From assembly GCA_023460535.1 (NCBI GenBank), contig JAEWPV010000001.1, positions 59,273-123,272 of the forward strand: a stretch of 64,000 nucleotides of DNA, in the 5' to 3' direction. Below the pieces are notes generated by a model. The model did no database searches. It had not been told where the DNA came from and saw only the letters and a list, made by a program, of their open reading frames with translations. The first letter of the stretch is position 1. Each line of letters starts with the position of its first letter. The position numbers and the translations under genes are program-made. Shown here one piece after another: positions 35,501-44,321 of this stretch. This stretch comes from Bacillota bacterium (GTDB taxonomy: Bacteria > Bacillota > Clostridia > Oscillospirales > Ruminococcaceae).

Positions 35501-36971
35501 TCCTTTCGAAACTTTCTTAGGCTTTGACGGGGATAAGGCACCCGATATCGACTTAAACTTCTCGGGTGAATATCAGGCTACGGCGCACCGATACACGGAG
35601 GAGCTGTTTGGTGCCGACCATGTGTTTAAGGCAGGAACCATCGCGACAGTTGCCGAAAAAACCGCGTTTGGATATGTAAAAAAGTATCTGGAGGAGCACG
35701 GCAAAACGGTGCATCGCGCCGAGGTAAACCGCCTGATTCAGGGCTTGCTCGGAGTAAAACGCACCACGGGTCAGCATCCGGGCGGAATGGTTGTTGTACC
35801 TGCGGAGTATGATGTCACCGACTTTACGCCCATCCAGCACCCTGCAGACCAGAAGGATAAGGGTGTTACCACCACGCACTTTGACTTCCATTCTCTGCAC
35901 GACACCATACTAAAGCTCGACATTCTGGGGCATGATGTGCCCACGCTGTATAAGCACCTGGAACGATTGACGGGTGTTAGCATGAACGAGGTACCCACAA
36001 GCGCGCCAGAGGTGCTCAGCCTGTTTACTTCGACCGAAGCGTTGGGCGTTACGCCAGACGAGATTGGATGCCAAACCGGTTCGCTTGCCATTCCTGAGAT
36101 GGGCACAGAGTTTGTGCGCGGTCTGCTTATAGATGCACAGCCCAAAACCTTTTCCGACCTGTTACAGATATCCGGCCTTTCGCACGGGACCGATGTGTGG
36201 CTTGGCAACGCCCAGGAACTGATTAAGAATAAAACCTGCACCATCTCAGAAGTTATCGGTACCCGCGACTCGATTATGTCTTACCTGATTTATAAGGGTG
36301 TGGACAAGAAGCTTGCCTTTAAAATCATGGAGTACACCCGTAAAGGCAAGGCGCAAAAGGAGTTTACCCCCGAGATTATACAGACCATGCTTGACCATAA
36401 TGTACCCCAATGGTATATCGACAGTTGTTTAAAGATTAAGTACATGTTCCCCAAGGCGCACGCCTGCGCGTATGTCATCGGTGCGATGCGGATGGGTTGG
36501 TTTAAGATTCATTATCCGCTTGAGTTTTATGCCGCGTTTTTTACAGTGCGCGGCGGAGACTTTGACGCCGAAAGTGCTGTTGCAGGCAAAAGCTTTGTAA
36601 TGCGCAAGATGCGCGAGCTGACCGAGCGCAAAAATGAGCGTTCTGCTAAGGAAGACGGCATGTTTGAAACACTGCAAATTGTCAACGAAATGCTGGCAAG
36701 AGGGCTTGAGTTTTTGCCGGTAAGCCTGTACCATTCACATGCAACCAGCTATCTGTGTGAGGACGGAAAGATTCGTCTGCCGTTTTGCTCCTTAAAAGGG
36801 GTGGGCGAGAATGCCGCACAGGCCTTGATGGCAGCAAGAGAGGGGGAACCCTTTATCTCGGTGGACGAGCTGGCAGAGCGCTCCGGGGTGTCTAAAACTG
36901 TAATCGAGATTCTCAGCACGGCGGGAGCTTTGGATGAGTTGCCCAAAACCAGTCAGCTGACCTTGTTTTAA
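32595..36971 (+). CDS. polC: DNA polymerase III alpha subunit, PolC type
   Basis: 1458 aa, typical PolC length. Order: variable N-terminal region, OB fold (about 235-335), PHP domain beginning VELHCHTNMSAVDG (about 350), inserted DEDDh exonuclease with FDVETTGF (about 443), AHNAAFDTGF and HHRACDDAAV, remainder of PHP with TCDVHFL, polymerase palm with DKAPDIDLNFSGEYQ (about 980), a Zn-binding pair CPICKH ... CPVCG, and HhH/C-terminal part ending in FSLKGVGENAAQA-like sequence. Essential replicative polymerase of low-GC Gram-positives with built-in proofreading. Ends the pyrH operon; no strong terminator seen after it. Confidence 0.98.
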   Translation: MIRTFGSLFAATIGQEGIPSPLYDGVVQHLDINKERATLGVCVRLDATVPKKILWAMEDKLAKEMQLASVSIEPQYDAALLSAAYFPEFVCTLRRMGKIVNGFLDDATVAIDEKTMRITLCHGGKKLLTQTGFEHALVMLMQKEFSTTREIVFDGVCEISGEQAVPTAPIVQSKPEIKRQTVVLPEPECSKENKEQPAKPASPNIERTTQNNGGMLYEGLPILAGSVKVLFGKAINERPMPLNEVTSESGKVLVWGDIIAINRKETRDGEKYIYAIDFSDYTDSNTLKLICSKKRDSAKIAKLDELKTGSTILVRGDASYDTFDKEVSIRVFDISTAQKSKRSDTAEQKRVELHCHTNMSAVDGMTSAKDLIMCAYKWGHKAIAITDHGVVQAYPEVMNTVNDIRRGGGEFKAIYGIEAYLVPDSINAVTGEHGASFDEETIVFDVETTGFSIYSDRMIEIGAVKLINGEITDTFSTFINPKRSISSKITELTSITNDMVKDAPFEKEAMDAFVAFCGDAKVLVAHNAAFDTGFIDAAASRYGMKMNYTSVDTVPIARAMLPQLSNHKLDTVAKALELDKFQHHRACDDAAVLAKIYIILVEMMRSQQGVNSIEQINRGLSVSDYKKLPAYHAIILVKEKAGLKNLYKLVSLAHIDHFYKKPRILKSELTKYRDGLIVGTACEAGELYKAILERKSENDLLELAAYYDYLEIQPIANNAHLVRSERVWDDEQLKDYNKQIIAIADRLGKPCVATCDVHFLNEKDADFRRILLSGQGFSDAENQPPLYLRTTDEMLAEFSYLGEEKAYEVVVENTVKIADMIEDDIRPIPEGTYTPSIEGSEEELQRLTWGKVHEIYGENPPEVVSARLERELTSIIKHGFAVLYMIAQKLVFKSESDGYLVGSRGSVGSSFVATMAGISEVNPLPAHYVCPICKHSEFFLDGSVASGYDLPEKSCPVCGTRYLQDGHDIPFETFLGFDGDKAPDIDLNFSGEYQATAHRYTEELFGADHVFKAGTIATVAEKTAFGYVKKYLEEHGKTVHRAEVNRLIQGLLGVKRTTGQHPGGMVVVPAEYDVTDFTPIQHPADQKDKGVTTTHFDFHSLHDTILKLDILGHDVPTLYKHLERLTGVSMNEVPTSAPEVLSLFTSTEALGVTPDEIGCQTGSLAIPEMGTEFVRGLLIDAQPKTFSDLLQISGLSHGTDVWLGNAQELIKNKTCTISEVIGTRDSIMSYLIYKGVDKKLAFKIMEYTRKGKAQKEFTPEIIQTMLDHNVPQWYIDSCLKIKYMFPKAHACAYVIGAMRMGWFKIHYPLEFYAAFFTVRGGDFDAESAVAGKSFVMRKMRELTERKNERSAKEDGMFETLQIVNEMLARGLEFLPVSLYHSHATSYLCEDGKIRLPFCSLKGVGENAAQALMAAREGEPFISVDELAERSGVSKTVIEILSTAGALDELPKTSQLTLF

Positions 36972-37014
36972 ATGTACTATTTTACAGAAAATTGAGTTCA
37001 AAGTTACCAGTGGA

Positions 37015-37043
37015 TTGACACGCTAAATTTACTGTGGTAATAT
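37015..37043 (+). promoter_or_regulatory. Promoter of the histidine operon
   Basis: TTGACA (37015-37020), 17-nt spacer, TAATAT (37038-37043). About 70 bp before hisZ. No T-box, histidine leader peptide or attenuator is visible between it and hisZ. Confidence 0.85.
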
Positions 37044-37111
37044 AGTAGCACACTAAAGTAAGCGAGCAAATGCCATAACGGCACAATTCCCAGAAAGGGT
37101 TGGTTATTTTC

Positions 37112-38308
37112 ATGAGACGCTATAACACCATGACTCCGGAGGGAATCAGAGACCTTTTGTTTGAGGAATGCGTTGCCCGAAGATCCTGCGAAAAGAACCT
37201 GCGGCAGTTGTTTACCGGTAGAGGGTACAACGAGGTTGTTACCGCGGGGCTTGAATACTACGATGTATTTTCGGAGGATAACCGTCATTTCCCTCAGGAA
37301 GCCATGTATAAGCTTACGGATTGTCACGGACGGTTGCTGGTTTGCAGACCCGATTCTACAGCTCCCATTGCGCGGCTTGTTGCCACGCGCCTGCGAGAAG
37401 AACCGCTGCCCATCCGCCTGTTTTACAATCAGGACGTCTACCAGATGACCAAAAGCCTGTCCGGGCGCAGCAACGAGATTGTTCAGATGGGCATAGAACT
37501 GATTGGTTCCGCTACCGAACGCGCGGACTTAGAGGTAATCTGCATCGCGCTTGATGCCCTAAAGTCAATTAACAGTGCGGATTTTCGGTTTGAAATTGGT
37601 AACATCGGGTTTTTTAACGCACTCTCAAAAAGCCTGCCGGTGGATGATGCTACACGCGAAGAGATCAGAATGCTGGTTGAGGCAAAAAACTATGCGGCAC
37701 TTGGAGATCTGCTAGACCGGTTAGGCAATGCAAAGGGGCTACAGGCTCTCAAGCGGTTGCCCTCTTTGTTTGGTGGGGCAGAGGTAATTGATGAGGCGAT
37801 GGAGCTGTTTAACAGCCCCGAAACGGCACAGATACTATGCTATCTAAAAGATCTGTACCGTGAGATAGAAAAGCTCGGCCTTAAGGATAAAGTAATTATC
37901 GACCTTGGGCTTGTTCATCGAAGAGAGTATTACACCGGCGTGGTCTTCCGCGGTTATATAGAAGGGTACGGCGAACAGGTTTTATCCGGCGGAAGGTACG
38001 ACAGCTTGTTATCTGATTTTGGCAGACCATTGCCCGCGGTGGGATTCGCTGCCGATGTTACGGCAATTGTAGCGGCGCTTGCCCGAAGTGGAAGAGCCGC
38101 AAAACGGCGGATTGCAGATGCGCTTGTTTATGCGGATTCTGAATATCAGATAAACGGTTTGGTGTTTCTGCAGACGTTGACCGCCCAAGGCTTTCGGTGT
38201 GAAAATGCATTGACCGAAAGTTTGGAAGAGGCAATAAAATACGCTAGGCAAACGGGCATACCGAAGCTTTATTACGTACACGCACAGACCGAGGAGATTA
38301 AGCTGTAA
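37112..38308 (+). CDS. hisZ: ATP phosphoribosyltransferase regulatory subunit HisZ
   Basis: 398 aa from ATG 37112 (AGAAAGGG upstream). Class II HisRS-like catalytic core without the anticodon-binding domain: TPEGIRDLLFEECVARR, YNEVVTAGLEYYDVF, YKLTDCHGRLLVCRPDSTAPIAR, GRSNEIVQMGIELIG, and DLGLVHRREYYTGVVFRGYIEG with GEQVLSGGRYD. Forms a hetero-octamer with short HisG and is needed for the first step of histidine synthesis. Followed by hisG after 31 nt, which confirms that it is HisZ and not HisS. Confidence 0.95.
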   Translation: MRRYNTMTPEGIRDLLFEECVARRSCEKNLRQLFTGRGYNEVVTAGLEYYDVFSEDNRHFPQEAMYKLTDCHGRLLVCRPDSTAPIARLVATRLREEPLPIRLFYNQDVYQMTKSLSGRSNEIVQMGIELIGSATERADLEVICIALDALKSINSADFRFEIGNIGFFNALSKSLPVDDATREEIRMLVEAKNYAALGDLLDRLGNAKGLQALKRLPSLFGGAEVIDEAMELFNSPETAQILCYLKDLYREIEKLGLKDKVIIDLGLVHRREYYTGVVFRGYIEGYGEQVLSGGRYDSLLSDFGRPLPAVGFAADVTAIVAALARSGRAAKRRIADALVYADSEYQINGLVFLQTLTAQGFRCENALTESLEEAIKYARQTGIPKLYYVHAQTEEIKL

Positions 38309-38339
38309 TCGGGCGTATTTCGTCTGGGAAGGATAGATT

Positions 38340-38978
38340 ATGAGACCATTGCGGATTGCATTAACCAAGGGCAGGCTGGAAAAAGAGACCGTTGCGCTGT
38401 TTGAGCGCATGGGGCTTGACTGTGAGGTATTGGTCAACAAAGGGCGAAAGCTGATACTGGCACTGCCCGATGCAAACCTTGAGGTTGTACTTGCGAAAGC
38501 TGCCGATGTAATCACCTATGTGGAGCATGGCGTATGTGACCTTGGCGTGGTAGGCAAGGATACCATCATGGAGCAGGGACGCAGCTTTTACGAGATGCTT
38601 GATCTGGGGTTTGGGCGCTGTCGGTTTGCGCTGGCGGCGCCGAAGGGGCTTGATTTTTACAAGGGCTATAATGTGAAAACGATCGCAACCAAATACCCGT
38701 GTGTTGCGCAGGAGTTTTTTGAATCCAAGGGGATGGATGTTCGCATTGTGAAGATAGAAGGCTCGGTGGAGCTTGCCCCGCTGATTTCTTTGGCGGACGC
38801 GATTGTGGACATTGTAGAAACCGGTTCCACGCTGAGGGAGAACGGGTTGGAGGTCATTGAGGAGATTGCGCCAATTTCTGCAAGAGTTATCGTGAATATT
38901 GCGTCGCTTAAGCTTCGAAAAAACGAGATTGAATCGTTGCTGGCGAGGATGGATAAAAACCTTACCATGGCGAATTAA
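38340..38978 (+). CDS. hisG: ATP phosphoribosyltransferase catalytic subunit, short form
   Basis: 212 aa, ATG with GGAAGGAT upstream. Short-form HisG lacking the C-terminal ACT regulatory domain, so it depends on HisZ. Motifs: LRIALTKGRLEKETVALF, DLGVVGKDTIMEQG, CRFALAAPKG, KIEGSVELAPLISLADAIVDIVETGSTLRENGLEVIEEI. Catalyses PRPP plus ATP to phosphoribosyl-ATP, the committed step. 40 nt to hisD. Confidence 0.97.
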   Translation: MRPLRIALTKGRLEKETVALFERMGLDCEVLVNKGRKLILALPDANLEVVLAKAADVITYVEHGVCDLGVVGKDTIMEQGRSFYEMLDLGFGRCRFALAAPKGLDFYKGYNVKTIATKYPCVAQEFFESKGMDVRIVKIEGSVELAPLISLADAIVDIVETGSTLRENGLEVIEEIAPISARVIVNIASLKLRKNEIESLLARMDKNLTMAN

Positions 38979-39018
38979 CTTAAATGCGGATAAGAACAGA
39001 GCGAATTGGGGGATGGCT

Positions 39019-40305
39019 ATGATAAACATGGTAAACGCAAACGGCAGGGATGAAATATCATTGCTTGACGCGCTGCATAAAAGAAGCTCAGAGACAAGCA
39101 AAGAGGTGACTGAGCAGGTAGCAAGAATCATTGAGGATGTCAGGAACAATGGGGATGCTTCCGTGTTGGAATACACTAAGCGGTTTGACAGGTATATACC
39201 AGATTCATTACTGGTTTCACAAAACGAGATTGATGCTGCGGTAGCAGCGGCAGACCCGGAGTTTGTAAAGGCACTGCAAAACGCCGCAAACAACATTGCG
39301 GCATACCATGAAAAACAGCTCACACACGGCTTTGTTGTAACCGATGAAAACGGTGTGGTAATGGGTCAGCGGGTGCGCGGGCTGAACAGTGTGGGGCTTT
39401 ATGTACCAGGTGGAACGGCAGCTTACCCATCTTCGGTGCTGATGAACGCCATTCCCGCAAAGATAGCCGGCGTGAAAGAGATTATCATGGTTACGCCCCC
39501 CTCACAGGGCGGCGCGAACCCCGATATTCTTGTTGCCGCCAGTATAGCTGGTGTAAGTAAGATCTATCTGGTGGGTGGGGCTCAGGCGGTGGCGGCGCTC
39601 GCTTACGGTACAGAGACCATCCCGAAGGTGGATAAGATAGTCGGTCCCGGTAACATCTATGTGGCGACTGCAAAGCGTCTGTTGTATGGCGTAGTGGATA
39701 TCGATATGGTGGCGGGTCCCAGCGAGATACTGATTATCGCCGACGAAACGGCAGACCCCGTATACCTTGCCGCCGATATGCTCAGTCAGGCAGAGCACGA
39801 TGTACTGGCAAGCGCAATTTTGCTTACCGACAGCAGTTGTGTTGCGGAGCAAACCAAAGAACAGCTTGCAAAGCAGACTGAAAACGCCCCACGCCGCGAG
39901 ATAATTGAACGTGCACTGCGCGATTATTCTGCGATTCTCGTATGCAACACCCTCGACCGCGCCGTAGAGCTTGCAAACTCGCTTGCGCCCGAGCACCTTG
40001 AGGTCATGACCGAAAACCCGGCGGAGTATCTAGGCAGGCTGGACAACGCGGGCTCCGTGTTTCTCGGGAAATACTCCCCCGAGCCGTTGGGTGACTACTA
40101 CGCGGGTCCCAACCACGTTTTGCCCACTAGCGGTACCGCTAGATTTTTCTCGCCGCTTTCGGTAGACAGCTTTGTGAAGAAATCAAGCTTTATTCAATAT
40201 ACAGAAAAGGCACTAAGAACGGCAAAGGATGACATTATCCTGATTGCAGAAAAAGAAGGGCTTTACGCACACGCCAATTCAGTACGTGTTCGATTTAGCG
40301 ATTAG
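39019..40305 (+). CDS. hisD: Histidinol dehydrogenase
   Basis: 428 aa from ATG 39019, with GGGGGA about 5 nt upstream; a frame open into hisG is not used. Family blocks: VLEYTKRFD, GLYVPGGTAAYPSSVLMNAIPAKIAGV, VGPGNIYVATAKRLLYG, DMVAGPSEILI, SQAEHDVLASAIL and LAPEHLEVM, then GPNHVLPTSGTARF. Zn-dependent enzyme doing the last two oxidations, histidinol to histidine. Catalytic Glu/His region (APEHLE) is intact. Confidence 0.97.
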   Translation: MINMVNANGRDEISLLDALHKRSSETSKEVTEQVARIIEDVRNNGDASVLEYTKRFDRYIPDSLLVSQNEIDAAVAAADPEFVKALQNAANNIAAYHEKQLTHGFVVTDENGVVMGQRVRGLNSVGLYVPGGTAAYPSSVLMNAIPAKIAGVKEIIMVTPPSQGGANPDILVAASIAGVSKIYLVGGAQAVAALAYGTETIPKVDKIVGPGNIYVATAKRLLYGVVDIDMVAGPSEILIIADETADPVYLAADMLSQAEHDVLASAILLTDSSCVAEQTKEQLAKQTENAPRREIIERALRDYSAILVCNTLDRAVELANSLAPEHLEVMTENPAEYLGRLDNAGSVFLGKYSPEPLGDYYAGPNHVLPTSGTARFFSPLSVDSFVKKSSFIQYTEKALRTAKDDIILIAEKEGLYAHANSVRVRFSD

Positions 40306-40336
40306 CCCATATTTTGTTTGGAAAGGCAGAGAGTAA

Positions 40337-41389
40337 ATGGCATACGAAATCTGCGATAAGATAAAGAATATGACCCCGTACGAGCCGATTAGCGGGTACT
40401 ACCCCATCCGGCTTGATGCAAATGAATCCTTTTTACAGCCGGATGAAGGATTGCAGATGAAGATACTCGAAGCGGTTGCGGGGGTAGCGATGAACCGCTA
40501 CCCCGATGCATTGGCGTCGGATGTGTGCGCCGCTTTTGCCAAACGGTACAGGGTACAGCCCGATAGTGTGGTGGCAGGCAACGGTTCGGACGAGTTGATT
40601 TCGGTTATTATAGCCTGCATGCTGCAAAAGGGCGAACCTTTACTAACGCTTGCGCCAGACTTTTCTATGTACCGCTTTTACGGCGAACTGCAGGAGCTAA
40701 ACCTTGTAACACTGCAAAAGTGCGAGGATTTGACCATTTCTGCGCAGGAGATTATCAAAGCGGCAAAAGAAGCACGCGCAAAGGGGATTATCTTCTCAAA
40801 CCCCTGCAACCCGACATCCTTGGTTATGGACGCGAAAGATGTGCTTGAAATTGCAAAGCAAACCGACGCCCTGGTAATTGTTGACGAAGCGTACATGGAT
40901 TTTTGTGACCAGTCAATCCTGTGTAAAGCGCCGGAGCTTGACAACGTGATTGTACTAAAAACCTGTTCCAAGGCAATGGGTGCGGCGGCACTTCGTCTTG
41001 GCTTTGCCGTGACCAATGCAACGATAGCAAACGCCCTGCGCGCGGCAAAATCGCCCTATAACACCGACGCATTTTCGCAGGCGATGGGAACTGTTTTACT
41101 GGGCGAGGATGAATACCTTGATAACTGTGTTGTCTTGATTAAAAGAAGCCGTGATGTTCTGTACGAGGGATTAACGAAACTTTCCGAGTTTAAAAAGGAC
41201 AGGATTTTAAAGGTTTTTAAGCCCCAGACCAACTTTGTTTTGATAGAAATGGATAACGCAAAAGCATGTTTTGACGCACTGCTGGCAATAGGGATTGTTG
41301 TGCGGTATATGGGCAATTTTCTGCGTATCACGGCGGGCACCGATGTAGAGAATGCGTCTGTGTTGTCTGCGCTTGCAAAGCTACTATAA
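40337..41389 (+). CDS. hisC: Histidinol-phosphate aminotransferase
   Basis: 350 aa, ATG with GGAAAGGCAGAG upstream. Fold type I PLP enzyme: IRLDANESFLQP, MNRYPDALASDV, VAGNGSDELI, SNPCNPTS, VDEAYMDFC, and TCSKAMGAAALRLGFAV with the PLP lysine in SKAMG. Converts imidazole-acetol phosphate to histidinol phosphate. Between hisD and hisB in the operon. Confidence 0.95.
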   Translation: MAYEICDKIKNMTPYEPISGYYPIRLDANESFLQPDEGLQMKILEAVAGVAMNRYPDALASDVCAAFAKRYRVQPDSVVAGNGSDELISVIIACMLQKGEPLLTLAPDFSMYRFYGELQELNLVTLQKCEDLTISAQEIIKAAKEARAKGIIFSNPCNPTSLVMDAKDVLEIAKQTDALVIVDEAYMDFCDQSILCKAPELDNVIVLKTCSKAMGAAALRLGFAVTNATIANALRAAKSPYNTDAFSQAMGTVLLGEDEYLDNCVVLIKRSRDVLYEGLTKLSEFKKDRILKVFKPQTNFVLIEMDNAKACFDALLAIGIVVRYMGNFLRITAGTDVENASVLSALAKLL

Positions 41390-41434
41390 ACCGGTACAGA
41401 CAAGAAACACGAATTTAAGGAGGGCGGAAAAGCC

Positions 41435-42016
41435 ATGAGAGAAGGGCAAAAGCAAAGAACCAGCAAAGAAACGGATATTATCGTCAAGATGAATCTGGAC
41501 GGATCGGGAAAGACTGATATTTCCACCGGAATCGGTTTTTTTGACCATATGCTCACGGCATTTGGCGTGCATGCCGGGCTTGACCTTTCCGTCCGCGCAA
41601 AAGGTGATTTAGAGGTTGACTGTCACCACACGGTGGAGGATGTGGGTATTGTTTTGGGGCAAGCGTTTCTTGAGGCGTTAGGGGATAAGTCCGGTATTGC
41701 GCGGTACGGCAGCTTTACTGTTCCAATGGATGAATCTCTTGCCTTCTGCTCATTGGATATCAGCGGCAGACCCTATCTTGTGTTTGACTGCCCGTTTGCC
41801 AATCAGCAAATCGGCATGATGGATTCAGCTATGGTTGAGGAGTTTTTTCGTGCCGTTGCCTTTCACGCCGGCATTACGCTGCACGTGAAATTGTGGTATG
41901 GCGCAAACGATCATCACAAATGCGAAGCGGTGTTTAAGGCTGTGGCACATGCTCTGCGCCTTGCGGTAAAGGTAACCGATGGCGCGTTGCTTTCCACCAA
42001 AGGGGTTTTGGACTGA
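41435..42016 (+). CDS. hisB: Imidazoleglycerol-phosphate dehydratase
   Basis: 193 aa, ATG with GGAGGGCGG upstream. Monofunctional HisB: metal-binding repeats FFDHMLTAFGVHAGLDL, DCHHTVEDVGI, FFRAVAFHAGITLHV and NDHHKCEAVFKA. No phosphatase domain is fused, so histidinol-phosphate phosphatase must be encoded elsewhere. 34 nt before hisH. Confidence 0.97.
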   Translation: MREGQKQRTSKETDIIVKMNLDGSGKTDISTGIGFFDHMLTAFGVHAGLDLSVRAKGDLEVDCHHTVEDVGIVLGQAFLEALGDKSGIARYGSFTVPMDESLAFCSLDISGRPYLVFDCPFANQQIGMMDSAMVEEFFRAVAFHAGITLHVKLWYGANDHHKCEAVFKAVAHALRLAVKVTDGALLSTKGVLD

Positions 42017-42050
42017 TTATTCTTCCGAAGGGGAAAGGCATGGATATATT

Positions 42051-42647
42051 ATGATAGCAATCATTGACTATGGCGCAGGAAACCTCTTTTCTGCAAAAAA
42101 CGCCTTGGATTTTCTGGGCTTTGAAAACTGCATCACCTCTGACCCGCAGGTACTGATTGATGCGGATAAGCTGATACTGCCGGGCGTGGGTGCGTTTCCC
42201 GACGCGATGCGGATGCTTAATCAAAGCGGTCTGGTGCAAACCCTTAAGCAACAGACAGAAAAAAAGCCTTTGCTCGGCATCTGCGTCGGAATGCAGATGT
42301 TGTTTGAAAAGGGCTATGAGTTTGAGGAAACAGATGGCTTAGGGTTAATTGAAGGTAACGTGCGTAAGATTGAAAGCAACGGGCTTAAGATTCCGCACAT
42401 CGGTTGGAACGACCTGACCTACCAAAACCCGTGCGCGATGCTTGAAGGGATAAACGAACACAGCTATGTGTATTTTGTTCACTCTTTCTGCGCCGAAACC
42501 GCCGCAGAGAATGTTGCTGCGTATACGGTGTACGGACAAAAGATACCCGCGCTTGTGCATAAGGGTACTATATACGGCGTTCAGTATCACCCTGAAAAGA
42601 GCGGAGAAATCGGGCTGCGGATGCTGAAAAACTTCTGTGAGCTATAA
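42051..42647 (+). CDS. hisH: Imidazole glycerol phosphate synthase, glutaminase subunit
   Basis: 198 aa from ATG 42051; the Shine-Dalgarno AAAGG is about 14 nt away, so translation may be weak or coupled. Class I glutamine amidotransferase with triad Cys78 (LGICVGMQ), His180 and Glu182 (YHPEKSGE). Makes ammonia for HisF, which is encoded three genes later. Confidence 0.97.
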   Translation: MIAIIDYGAGNLFSAKNALDFLGFENCITSDPQVLIDADKLILPGVGAFPDAMRMLNQSGLVQTLKQQTEKKPLLGICVGMQMLFEKGYEFEETDGLGLIEGNVRKIESNGLKIPHIGWNDLTYQNPCAMLEGINEHSYVYFVHSFCAETAAENVAAYTVYGQKIPALVHKGTIYGVQYHPEKSGEIGLRMLKNFCEL

Positions 42648-42702
42648 CAAACAAGTCCGTTTATTCTTCATATTTCACCCGACAGAAAGGGCGTTAAGTT
42701 AT

Positions 42703-43443
42703 ATGATTATCTTTCCCGCAATTGATATTAAAGATAAAACCTGTGTTCGGTTAACACAGGGGGATTTTTCTACGGTACAGCAGGTGGCCGATAACCCCTA
42801 TGACACAGCACGTAGGTTTGAGGCAGCAGGGGCTGAATGGATTCACATGGTCGATCTGGATGGTGCGAAAAGCGCCACGCCGCTAAACAGTGAGATATTC
42901 TTGGGAGTTGCAAAGAAAACCGGGCTAAAGGTACAGGTCGGCGGGGGAATCCGTACGATGGAAACGGTTGAATACTATCTTTCGGGCGGAATTACTCGTG
43001 TTATTCTCGGTTCCGCGGCGGTTAAAAACCCCGATTTTGTCCGTCAGGCGGTAAAGGACTACGGTCATCGCATCGCGGTTGGTATCGATGCCAAAAACGG
43101 GATGGCGGCGGCGGAGGGCTGGCTTGACGAAAGCACCGTTCATTATATTGAGCTTGCCAAACACATGGAGAGCATTGGTGTAAAGTGCATAATCTTTACA
43201 GACATATCGAAGGACGGGACACTTGAGGGACCTAGCGTTGAGCAGCTTGGGCAGTTACAGAATGCGGTTTCGTGTGATATCATTGCAAGCGGCGGCATTC
43301 GCGACATCGGGCATATTAAGGCTTTGCGCCGAATGGGACTGTACGGGGCAATCTGCGGCAAAAGCCTGTATCATGGTACACTTTACCTTTCACGGGCAAT
43401 TGAGCTGTGCGTGCAGCAAATGGACGAAAACACGTTGCATTGA
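42703..43443 (+). CDS. hisA: ProFAR isomerase
   Basis: 246 aa from ATG 42703 (AGAAAGGG upstream). TIM barrel: IIFPAIDIKDKTCVRLTQGDF with catalytic Asp8, DLDGAKSATPLN, VGGGIRTMETVEYYLSGGITRVILGSAAVK, VGIDAKNG with the second catalytic Asp, and CDIIASGGIRDIGHIKAL. Isomerises ProFAR to PRFAR. Arg/Gly phosphate loops are complete. A GNAT gene follows after 14 nt. Confidence 0.96.
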   Translation: MIIFPAIDIKDKTCVRLTQGDFSTVQQVADNPYDTARRFEAAGAEWIHMVDLDGAKSATPLNSEIFLGVAKKTGLKVQVGGGIRTMETVEYYLSGGITRVILGSAAVKNPDFVRQAVKDYGHRIAVGIDAKNGMAAAEGWLDESTVHYIELAKHMESIGVKCIIFTDISKDGTLEGPSVEQLGQLQNAVSCDIIASGGIRDIGHIKALRRMGLYGAICGKSLYHGTLYLSRAIELCVQQMDENTLH

Positions 43444-43457
43444 AAAGGGGAGAGCAG

Positions 43458-44213
43458 ATGTCATACAATGGTGATACTGTTTTTTATGAAGAACTGTCGA
43501 TGAACGCACATCCGGCGTTGAAGACACAGCTCTACGATGGCTGGATATTGAGGTTCTCAAACGGGTATACCAATAGAGCCAATTCGGTTAATCCGCTCTA
43601 TTATGCAGCGTTGCCATTGGCAGACAAGATCGGTTATTGCGAAAAGGTGTACCGCAGTGAAAACCTGCCCGTTGTATACAAGCTGACACACGCGTGTGAC
43701 GATGCACTCGATACGCTTCTTCAGGCCAGAGGGTATCGTATTGTTTCCCCCACCATGGTGATGACAAAAGACATAGGAAACTTTCACCACGTTTCTTCAG
43801 ATTTTTATGTGAACCATTTTGTGAAAGAAGATTGGATAAACAGTTATTTCTCTCTTAACGGACTAACAGATAGCCAAAAAATAACTACCGCAACACATAT
43901 GCTCCGCAATATTCAAAACGCGGTTTTATGCGGGACGGTTAAGAAAAACGGGCAAACAATAGCTTGCGGGCTGTGTGTCATAGAAAGAGGGTACGCAGGC
44001 TTGTTTGATATCGTGGTCGACAGCGCATACAGAGGGCAAGGTTACGGTTATGAAATCTGCTGCTCCTTATTAAACGAGGCAAAAAAGTATGAAGCTAAGA
44101 GGGCATATCTGCAGGTTGTTCAGTCGAACTTCAAGGCGATTGGACTATACAACAAACTGGGCTTTTCCAATCTGTATGAATACTGGTATCGCGTGAACGA
44201 TGCCCTAACCTAA
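43458..44213 (+). CDS. GNAT-family N-acetyltransferase inserted between hisA and hisF
   Basis: 251 aa from ATG 43458 (AAAGGGGAG upstream), 14 nt after hisA. The N-terminal half, with DGWILRFSNGYTNRANSVNPLYY, is a recognised feature of a Clostridial GNAT subgroup. The C-terminal half holds the acetyl-CoA site VVDSAYRGQGYGYEICCSLL (R-G-Q-G-Y-G loop) and KLGFSNLYEYWYRV. No histidine enzyme matches it. Its tight link to hisA suggests cotranscription, but its substrate is unknown. A 108-nt gap separates it from hisF, as if it had been added to an older hisA-hisF pair. Confidence 0.85.
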   Translation: MSYNGDTVFYEELSMNAHPALKTQLYDGWILRFSNGYTNRANSVNPLYYAALPLADKIGYCEKVYRSENLPVVYKLTHACDDALDTLLQARGYRIVSPTMVMTKDIGNFHHVSSDFYVNHFVKEDWINSYFSLNGLTDSQKITTATHMLRNIQNAVLCGTVKKNGQTIACGLCVIERGYAGLFDIVVDSAYRGQGYGYEICCSLLNEAKKYEAKRAYLQVVQSNFKAIGLYNKLGFSNLYEYWYRVNDALT

Positions 44214-44321
44214 CGAGCAACGCCTTAATGAATATGGCTTGGGTTTTGTGAATTTTCCTTTTGGTATTTGGGGTGCACTGTATCGAATTATATATGGCTT
44301 AAGAAAAAGGTTGTGAAATGG

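Noticed and set aside
37044..37111. T-box or His leader peptide upstream of hisZ
   Set aside because: The leader is only about 60 nt, has no run of His codons, no T-box core and no terminator.
38361..39323. 320-codon minus-strand frame opposite hisG and hisD
   Set aside because: Lies fully antisense to two certain genes and has no ribosome site or family match.
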